A stretch of DNA of 11,926 nucleotides, from contig CAMLOB010000064.1 in NCBI GenBank assembly GCA_946481475.1, positions 1-11,926 on the forward strand, written 5' to 3'. The position numbers and the translations under genes were made by a program. Source of the DNA: an uncultured Chlorobiota bacterium. GTDB lineage: Bacteria > Bacteroidota > Kapaibacteriia > OLB7. The notes beneath the pieces were generated by a model. It searched no databases. It had not been told where the DNA came from and saw nothing but the letters and a program-made list of their open reading frames with translations. Positions 7,622 through 11,926 of this stretch are shown here, piece after piece; the first letter of the stretch is position 1; each line of letters opens with the position of its first letter.

Positions 7622-7667
7622 AGGAAAGGGGACGAGGGGCACGAAGGGGACAAGGAGTACGACGGGG
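7622..7667 (+). repeat. 9-base purine minisatellite
   Basis: Five to six imperfect 9-base units run in a row: aaggggac, gaggggcac, gaaggggac, aaggagtac, gacggggac. In the rsmG frame they encode a three-residue periodicity (G-T-R / G-T-K / G-T-R-S-T), so the repeat keeps the frame. The G runs here also make a quadruplex motif. Confidence 0.6.
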
Positions 7668-7815
7668 ACTGGAAGGATGAAGGAGCGAGGGGAGAGTCGT
7701 GGGGGGCATTCCGGGTGGAGGAAGGAAGAGGGAGAGGGGAGAGGGAAAAGAGGAAAAGGGGAAAAAGATACTCGGCAAGGAGGAACGGGGGGAAGAGGAA
7801 GGGATCAATCGGAAC

Positions 7816-7839
7816 GGGGAGAGAGACGGGGAGAGAGAC
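7816..7839 (+). repeat. 12-base exact tandem duplication
   Basis: The unit ggggagagagac occurs twice back to back, with a partial third copy (ggggga) following. It lies within the purine tract and is a sign of recent slippage or unequal pairing there. Confidence 0.75.
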
Positions 7840-8096
7840 GGGGGATGGGAAGACCGGAGAGTAGGCGAAAGGATGCCGAAGACACTCGCAGAGATGAGAG
7901 GAGAGAACAGAAGAGAGGACGGAGCGGTTCCGAAGGGGAGAGAGGGGGATCAAAGGGAAGATCGGGAGGTGGGAGAAACCCGGAGGGGAAGGGGAGAAGA
8001 ACGTACGATAGCCGGAGAACTCCGGATGAACGGGGCGAGAGAAGAGGGAAACCCGGCAGGGGAACGCGTGAAGATGCCGGCGGGGGATCCGGGGGA

Positions 8097-8759
8097 ATGG
8101 ATCCGGTAGAGTTCTGGTCGATCTGCTCGGTGAACAGTTTCCCCCTTTCCAACGAGCAGATGGAACAGTTCACACGCTACGCCCAGGATCTTCTCTACTG
8201 GAACGATCAGATCAACCTGATCTCCCGGCGGGATACCGAACATCTCTGGGACCGGCATCTGCTCCACTCGATCGCTCCTGTTCTGATGGGACTGATTCCG
8301 GAGACCGGCCATCTTCTGGACATCGGTTCCGGCGGCGGGCTTCCGGGCATTCCGATCAAGATCGCTCTGCCGAAACTGGATGTGACGATGCTCGACTCCA
8401 TCGCAAAAAAGGTTCGCACGACGTCGATGCTGGCCTCCCATATCGCAAAACATGGTTTGCACTCCATTCGCAACAGAGCCGAGGAGCTGGCAAACGAGGA
8501 ACGCCATGTGAATGCCTACGATGTCGTGATAGCCCGCGCGGTCGCTCCGCTGGTCGACCTGATGACCTGGGCAAAACCCCTGCTGAAACCGGACGGCAAG
8601 ATCGTTGCGCTGAAAGGAGGGGCCTTGACCGATGAGATGGACCATGCCGTCAATCGATTCCCCGATGCCGATATCCGGATCCTCGATATCGACCTGCGGG
8701 GGACCGACTGGTTCGCAAAGGAGAATAAGCGGATCGTCACCGTGCAGTTTCCGGCATAG
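8097..8759 (+). CDS. rsmG: 16S rRNA (guanine-N7)-methyltransferase RsmG
   Basis: A 220-residue protein, the usual size for RsmG (GidB), which methylates N7 of a guanine in the 530 loop of 16S rRNA using S-adenosylmethionine. The N-terminal helix region has LLYWNDQINLISRRD and LWDRHLLHS. The SAM-binding motif LLDIGSGGGLPGIP follows, then IRNRAEEL, YDVVIARAVAPL and LLKPDGKIVALKG, all typical. I start at the ATG at 8097 because it lies a natural distance before the conserved domain and has GGGGGA nine bases upstream. The same frame is open back to 7593, so an N-terminally extended 388-residue form is possible. It is the third gene after dapB-dapA and ends before a terminator. In other bacteria loss of RsmG gives low-level streptomycin resistance; nothing here indicates loss. 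Confidence 0.93.
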   Translation: MDPVEFWSICSVNSFPLSNEQMEQFTRYAQDLLYWNDQINLISRRDTEHLWDRHLLHSIAPVLMGLIPETGHLLDIGSGGGLPGIPIKIALPKLDVTMLDSIAKKVRTTSMLASHIAKHGLHSIRNRAEELANEERHVNAYDVVIARAVAPLVDLMTWAKPLLKPDGKIVALKGGALTDEMDHAVNRFPDADIRILDIDLRGTDWFAKENKRIVTVQFPA

Positions 8760-8863
8760 AGCCTCCCCTTGGGGGTCTCTTTGTACCCTTTGTGGTAAAT
8801 CAGCACACATACCGCAGTTCGCCGCAACGACAATTCACGAAGGAATGTGCAGGAGAAAACGGG

Positions 8864-8901
8864 AAGAGCCGGAGAGAATCAATATCTCTCCGGCTCTTTT
8901 T
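8864..8901 (+). terminator. intrinsic terminator after rsmG
   Basis: Arms aagagccggagaga (8864-8877) and tctctccggctctt (8885-8898) pair perfectly over 14 bases around a 7-base loop, and a T run (8897-8901) follows on the plus strand. It lies in the convergent gap between rsmG and the minus-strand repeat lipoprotein gene, 105 bases past the rsmG stop and 26 bases past the lipoprotein stop. On the minus strand it is followed by cccgttttc, so it may work in both directions. A weaker imperfect hairpin (8758-8780) sits at the rsmG stop itself. Confidence 0.88.
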
Positions 8902-8926
8902 CGATAGCTGATGCCTGTTCCTGAAT

Positions 8927-10549
8927 TTACTGGGGATTGACGCTCCCCTCCGGCGACGATCCGACCTGCGGGTTTCCGGACATCGAGGGAATCCTTCCCG
9001 CCGTTGAAGACTGCACAGGAGCCGTACCGCCGTTCACCGACTCGGTTGGTCTCTGCACACCCCGATTTCCCGCCTCTTTCCTTACCGGTCTGGATACGGC
9101 CGTATTCCTGGTCGCCGGTTGTTCGGCAGTCGGGGATGCCGGCTGTGCGGTTCCTCCGCTTTGTGCGGATTGCGCTTCTTCTTTCCGGTTCTTCACCACC
9201 GCTGTGGAGACCCGTTTCGGTTTCTTCTCTTCAGTAGTCGTTGTGCTTGTGTTGCCGGACGTTGAGGGCGTTGTCGTCTGCGGCGTCTCCTCCCGGTTCT
9301 TCACAACAGCGGTCGATCTCCGTTCCGGCTTCTTTTCTTCGACAACTGTTGTGGTTGTACTGCCGGAAGTTGAAGGTGTTGATGTTGTCGTCTGTGGCCT
9401 CTCCTCCCGATTCCTCACAACGGCGGTAGACTTTCGTTCCGGCTTCTTCTCTTCTTCAACAACCGCGGATGTCTTCTTTTCGGTAGTGCTTGAAGTCTGT
9501 GCCGGGATTTCTCCCCGCCGGTTTTTCACAACAGCCGTTGAAATCCGTTCCGGTTTCTTTTCTTCGGTATCTGTTTCCGGATTGACCTCGGGTGTTCTGT
9601 ATGTCGATGAGGTCGGCCTTTCTTCCCGCCGGTTTTTCACAACAGCCGTTGAAATCCGTTCCGGTTTTTTCTCTGCGGTAATAACTCCCGTCTCGGATTC
9701 CATTCTGTCCGGATTCCCCGAAACGACATCGGACGACGAATTCCGGGAATCCTTCTTCGACTCGGTCCCCTCACGCAAAATCTGCTGCGAATTTCCGGAT
9801 GCCCTCTCGGTCATTCCGTTCCTGTCGCCCGTATCCGGTTCCTTCTCTTCCGATTCGGCGGGGTTCCGGTAGGTGATCTCACCGGTCATCCCTCCATCGG
9901 CTTTGTCTGACGGATATTCGTCATTCTTCTCAGTTTTGTGATCGTCGTCAACGCCGATCACACCATCTGTTCCGCCATCGACTCTGTCGGGCAGATCCCC
10001 TCGCTCTCCCTCCTGTCCCCCCTCAACCACGATAACCCCATCAATCCCTCCGTCCGCTCTGTCGGGCAACGCCCCTTCAATCTTCTCATCTTCCTGTCCG
10101 CCCTCTACACCGATCACGCCGTCAACTCCTCCATCTGCTCTGTCTTCAAGAGGTCTGTCGGTTCCGTCGACCGGATCGGTGTGGGGATCGTTGCGCGGAT
10201 CGTGGGCGACATGGTCTCTGTCTCTCCACTGATCCAACCGGCAGGACGACCGATTCCGGACATGTCGATGATCTCTCTGCCGAACATCGATCCAGGCATC
10301 GCAGGTCGTTCGATCAGTGTGGAGATGATATCCGCATGTCCCGCAGTATTCTTCTCCCTCATGGATAATTGTGGAGATGTAGTGCCTGTCGGCTGAGGGA
10401 GCGCATCGACATCCGGAGACGTTCACGTAGCGAACCGTCTCTGTCCGGCTGCCGGCCGGATAGTGGTGGTGAACGGAGTAGCATCCGGTAAAAAAGAGGG
10501 TAAGGCATCCGGAGCCGAGCAGTGCAGCAAGTAATCGAAAACGTTTCAT
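8927..10549 (-). CDS. repeat-rich lipoprotein with Cys-rich N-terminal patch
   Basis: A 540-residue protein I do not recognise as a named family. It has a lipoprotein signal with lipobox FTGC (Cys23), so it should be membrane-anchored. A Cys/His patch follows: C47-x-C49, then C69-GT-C72 within EYCGTCGYHLH, then C83 and C103, resembling a zinc-ribbon arrangement. Residues about 136-225 hold four copies of an Asp/Gly unit (D-R-A-D-G-G-x-D-G-V-I-x-V) spaced 25-27 residues. Residues about 292-475 hold five copies of a basic unit (E-K-K-P-E-R-x-S-T-A-V-V-K-N-R) spaced 36-38 residues and separated by Thr/Ser/Pro-rich linkers. The rest is low-complexity and probably disordered. The start is supported by GAGGTGA close upstream and by the signal peptide. 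It is convergent with rsmG. A surface or cell-wall-contacting role is possible but not shown. Confidence 0.82.
   Translation of the reverse strand: MKRFRLLAALLGSGCLTLFFTGCYSVHHHYPAGSRTETVRYVNVSGCRCAPSADRHYISTIIHEGEEYCGTCGYHLHTDRTTCDAWIDVRQRDHRHVRNRSSCRLDQWRDRDHVAHDPRNDPHTDPVDGTDRPLEDRADGGVDGVIGVEGGQEDEKIEGALPDRADGGIDGVIVVEGGQEGERGDLPDRVDGGTDGVIGVDDDHKTEKNDEYPSDKADGGMTGEITYRNPAESEEKEPDTGDRNGMTERASGNSQQILREGTESKKDSRNSSSDVVSGNPDRMESETGVITAEKKPERISTAVVKNRREERPTSSTYRTPEVNPETDTEEKKPERISTAVVKNRRGEIPAQTSSTTEKKTSAVVEEEKKPERKSTAVVRNREERPQTTTSTPSTSGSTTTTVVEEKKPERRSTAVVKNREETPQTTTPSTSGNTSTTTTEEKKPKRVSTAVVKNRKEEAQSAQSGGTAQPASPTAEQPATRNTAVSRPVRKEAGNRGVQRPTESVNGGTAPVQSSTAGRIPSMSGNPQVGSSPEGSVNPQ
9179..9680 (-). 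repeat. five tandem copies of a 108-114 base coding repeat
   Basis: The core encoding S-T-A-V-V-K-N-R recurs with matching points at 9193, 9301, 9415, 9526 and 9637, steps of 108, 114, 111 and 111 bases, all multiples of three. The two copies farthest upstream in the gene (9526 and 9637) are almost identical over more than 40 bases, indicating recent duplication. Cores are conserved while linkers vary in length and sequence. Confidence 0.88.
9874..10144 (-). repeat. four tandem copies of a 75-81 base Asp/Gly coding repeat
   Basis: Units encoding D-R/K-A/V-D-G-G-x-x-G-V-I align at 9874, 9955, 10030 and 10111, steps of 81, 75 and 81 bases, all in frame. The copy at 9874 has decayed (DKADGGMTGEI). 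This family shares no sequence with the basic repeat farther along the same protein. Confidence 0.82.
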
Positions 10550-10552
10550 AGG

Positions 10553-10559
10553 TCACCTC
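10553..10559 (-). promoter_or_regulatory. Shine-Dalgarno site of the repeat lipoprotein
   Basis: GAGGTGA on the minus strand ends three bases before the ATG at 10549, and its GAGG core lies six bases away. It fixes the start and is one of the clearest ribosome binding sites in the window. Confidence 0.7.
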
Positions 10560-10612
10560 GCGGTATGGTTATGTGGTGCATGTGATTTCCGATTTCAACG
10601 GAGGAGAATCGG

Positions 10613-10627
10613 TCTTTCTGAGAAAGA
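10613..10627. promoter_or_regulatory. 15-base palindrome upstream of the repeat lipoprotein
   Basis: TCTTTCTGAGAAAGA has perfect 7-base arms around a single central base. It lies about 64 bases upstream of the lipoprotein start and 14 bases upstream of a TTGAAA (10593-10598, minus strand) that could be a -35 element, followed 19 bases on by CATAAC. It could be an operator or activator site; the promoter match is weak. Confidence 0.3.
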
Positions 10628-10712
10628 ATGATACATCGACTCGGCAAGGGCTGCAGGGTTTGGCGACAAATCCGTTAGACAGTAAAAGAGTGGGGTCATT
10701 CCGGGCGACCGG

Positions 10713-10750
10713 AAAAAAAATCCCCGGCCCTGCATCGGCAGGACCGGGGA
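10713..10750 (-). terminator. minus-strand intrinsic terminator without an obvious gene
   Basis: Arms 10721-10733 and 10738-10750 pair over 13 positions with one C-A mismatch around the loop 10734-10737. On the minus strand the hairpin is followed by eight T residues (10720-10713), a textbook intrinsic terminator. The only gene upstream on that strand would have to lie antisense to the agmatinase gene; the next minus-strand start (10549) is downstream of it. It therefore ends either an unannotated short transcript, an attenuated leader of the lipoprotein gene, or antisense transcription. Confidence 0.82.
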
Positions 10751-10810
10751 ACTCATCTTGAGCATTCTCGCCATTCAACGTATCGCTGTATCTTACCCAT
10801 CGCTCAAGAT
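10751..10810 (-). ncRNA. candidate structured RNA preceding the orphan terminator
   Basis: On the minus strand, AUCUUGAGC (10810-10802) pairs perfectly with GCUCAAGAU (10763-10755), a 9-bp stem enclosing 38 bases. Inside it CAGCG-AUA-CGUUG (10788-10776) forms a small hairpin flanked by unpaired purine-rich strands. Four bases later the terminator hairpin begins. This stem-internal-loop-hairpin-terminator order is that of a small RNA or a riboswitch-type leader. I do not recognise a known family and found no convincing promoter. The remaining sequence up to 10912 shows nothing further that I can name. Confidence 0.35.
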
Positions 10811-10912
10811 TTCGTTGTGGATCGTCAAACCATCATTCATTGTTCATCACAACAGTCGTCTCGGGGGGAGCAGACGCCTTCCCGCAGAAACGTTTAACCG
10901 AAGCGAAAAAAA

Positions 10913-11866
10913 ATGCGCACATACGGACCAAAGAAAAATTTTCTCGCTCTCGACGAACTTCATTCCTCGCTTCACAGCTCGGAAATCGCCATCCTTCCGG
11001 CTCCCTACGAACATACCGTCAGCTACGGCGGGGGGACGCGGAGGGGGCCACGCGGGATTCTGCGCGCTTCGGCCTACGTGGAGTTCTACGACGACGAGTT
11101 CGATCGCGAGCTCTGTTTCGACAAGGGGATCGCAACGGTTCGTCGGTTGAAGTTCAAGGATGCGGTCGATCAGGATGCGCTTGATCTGATAACCGAAGGG
11201 GTCTCCTCTCTGATCGAAGCCGGGAAGTTCGTGGTGACGCTCGGCGGCGAACACACGATCTCCACCGCACCGATCCTCGCCCACCTGGATCGCTATCCCG
11301 ACATGTCGTTGCTTCACTTCGATGCCCATTCCGATCTGCGGGAGAGCTACGAGGGGTCGAAGTACTCTCACGCCTCCTTTGCCGCCCGCGTGGCCGAGCG
11401 GATGGATCCGAAAAAGATCACGCAGGTCGGTATCCGGGCGCAGTGCCGGGAGGAGGCGGAGTTTATCCGGACGCACGGCGTCAACACGTTCTATGCCAAT
11501 GCGATCCGCCGGGGGATGTATGGTCTGTCGTGGCAGGAACGGGTGGTCGATACGCTGGCCGAGGAGGTCTACGTGACCTTCGACGTCGATTATTTCGATC
11601 CGGCGATCATGCCGGCAACCGGCACTCCCGAACCGGACGGATTTCTCTACGCCGAAACGCTCGACGTCTTTCGTGCCCTCATCAAGTCGGGACGCCGCAT
11701 CGTCGGCTTCGACGTGGTGGAGCTGGCACCGATCGAAGGAATCTCCCATCCCGATATCCTGACCGCACGCCTTATCTACAAGATGCTGAACTTTGCCTTT
11801 GCCGATCACGTGCCGGAATATCCGAGGATCAGAGTGGAGAGAGTCGATGAAGGGAAGGTTCTGTAG
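10913..11866 (+). CDS. speB: agmatinase / ureohydrolase family protein
   Basis: A 317-residue enzyme of the arginase/agmatinase family, with a binuclear Mn site that hydrolyses a guanidino group to urea; agmatine to putrescine is the most likely reaction. Metal ligands are visible: GGEH (H114), DAHSD (D137, H139, D141) and TFDVDYFDP (D224, D226). LPAPYEHTVSYGGGTRRGP near the N-terminus and VGIRA (172-176) are also typical. The loop after the last ligands reads PATGTPEPDG where agmatinases usually have PGTGTPEPGG, so the substrate could differ from agmatine. The ATG is preceded by an A-rich stretch rather than a Shine-Dalgarno site. No arginine decarboxylase is in the window. Family certain, exact substrate likely but not proven. 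Confidence 0.87.
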   Translation: MRTYGPKKNFLALDELHSSLHSSEIAILPAPYEHTVSYGGGTRRGPRGILRASAYVEFYDDEFDRELCFDKGIATVRRLKFKDAVDQDALDLITEGVSSLIEAGKFVVTLGGEHTISTAPILAHLDRYPDMSLLHFDAHSDLRESYEGSKYSHASFAARVAERMDPKKITQVGIRAQCREEAEFIRTHGVNTFYANAIRRGMYGLSWQERVVDTLAEEVYVTFDVDYFDPAIMPATGTPEPDGFLYAETLDVFRALIKSGRRIVGFDVVELAPIEGISHPDILTARLIYKMLNFAFADHVPEYPRIRVERVDEGKVL

Positions 11867-11926
11867 CGGTAAGAGGGTGTCTTAAAAGTCACGAATTGCA
11901 GAAGTCTCTGTGCTTCGTGGTACCTG

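Larger units (their letters stand above)
7594..8096 (+). other. purine-rich tract, possible Arg/Gly/Glu-rich N-terminal extension of RsmG
   Basis: By my count about 81% of bases 7601-8080 are purines on the plus strand, with a 52-base run without a pyrimidine (7717-7768). The tract is open without a stop in the frame of rsmG, from an ATG at 7593 that overlaps the dapA TGA and has GGAGG at 7578-7582. If translated it would add about 168 residues, almost all Gly, Arg, Glu, Lys, Ser and Thr, before the conserved RsmG start. Against translation, any frame of such sequence encodes these residues, and T-poor DNA seldom has stops; the other two plus frames carry only one or two. RsmG proteins normally lack such a domain. 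I therefore mark it as an uncertain region rather than a proven coding sequence. Confidence 0.6.

Noticed and set aside
6631..7953. 440-residue open frame on the minus strand
   Set aside because: It lies opposite dapA, which has all family motifs; its own translation is Ser/Pro/Leu-rich from the purine tract and then shows no domain.
8085..8106. Two direct ggatccgg copies near the rsmG start as a site-specific recombination or attachment site
   Set aside because: Only 8 bases long, each contains a simple GGATCC palindrome, and no integrase is nearby; chance is a sufficient explanation.
7950..8810. 286-residue minus-strand frame
   Set aside because: It is antisense to rsmG, which has clear SAM-binding and conserved motifs.
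9179..9680. Regularly spaced repeats as a CRISPR array
   Set aside because: Period is 108-114 bases, units are imperfect, spacing is always a multiple of three and the sequence encodes a conserved peptide; no cas genes are present.
8937..9872. 311-residue open frame on the plus strand with repeats
   Set aside because: It is the reverse of the repeat lipoprotein. The minus frame has a signal peptide, lipobox and ribosome binding site; the repeats appear here only as a reflection.
10569..10778. 69-residue minus-strand frame over the orphan terminator
   Set aside because: It includes the terminator hairpin and U run as codons, has no domain and ends 20 bases before the lipoprotein gene; the RNA structure explains the region better.
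10755..10810. Known RNA such as 4.5S SRP RNA or tRNA
   Set aside because: The SRP loop sequence GGAAGCAGCC and tRNA features (T-loop GTTCGA, CCA end, cloverleaf) are absent.

Overview
The window is a gene-dense chromosomal segment of moderately high GC. It carries ten protein genes, no rRNA or tRNA that I can see, no CRISPR array and no complete mobile element. The gene content fits a Gram-negative bacterium of the Bacteroidota/Chlorobiota (FCB) group, perhaps a Kapabacteria- or Ignavibacteria-like lineage. My reasons are the compact Bacteroidota-style DapB, a DUF6252-like lipoprotein, a DUF3108 secreted protein, a heptosyltransferase-family enzyme and several starts without a clear Shine-Dalgarno site. 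This placement is inference from protein style, not a database result.

Layout. Positions 7-807 (-) encode an ABC transporter ATPase of the iron-siderophore/cobalamin/hemin type, diverging from a ROK-family sugar kinase at 915-1895 (+). The kinase gene ends inside a small 9-base repeat. From 5736 down to 1928 runs a four-gene minus-strand block concerned with the envelope: a GT9 glycosyltransferase (4699-5736), a DUF3108 secreted protein (3757-4605), a small lipoprotein (3092-3538) and a secreted protein with YD/RHS-like repeats (1928-2995). Hairpins at 3699-3735 and 2998-3018 may divide this block into separate transcripts.

At 5822 transcription turns to the plus strand with dapB and dapA, consecutive steps of lysine/diaminopimelate synthesis two bases apart, followed by rsmG (16S rRNA m7G methyltransferase). 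Between dapA and the conserved start of RsmG lies about 500 bases that is roughly 80% purine, with minisatellite repeats, quadruplex-capable G runs and a 52-base uninterrupted polypurine run. It is open in the rsmG frame from a start codon overlapping the dapA stop, so it is either a purine-rich spacer or an Arg/Gly/Glu-rich N-terminal extension of RsmG. A clear terminator at 8864-8901 ends this unit.

Positions 8927-10549 (-) encode a 540-residue lipoprotein built from a Cys-rich N-terminal patch and two unrelated families of tandem repeats. The 363-base gap 10550-10912 holds its ribosome binding site, a 15-base palindrome, and a strong minus-strand terminator directly preceded by a 9-bp long-range stem. 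These last two have no obvious gene to serve and may be a small RNA or an attenuator. The window closes with an agmatinase/ureohydrolase gene (10913-11866, +) and a possible insertion-sequence end just after it.

The most interesting items are the purine tract/RsmG extension, the repeat lipoprotein and the orphan structured RNA element. The metabolic genes themselves look ordinary.
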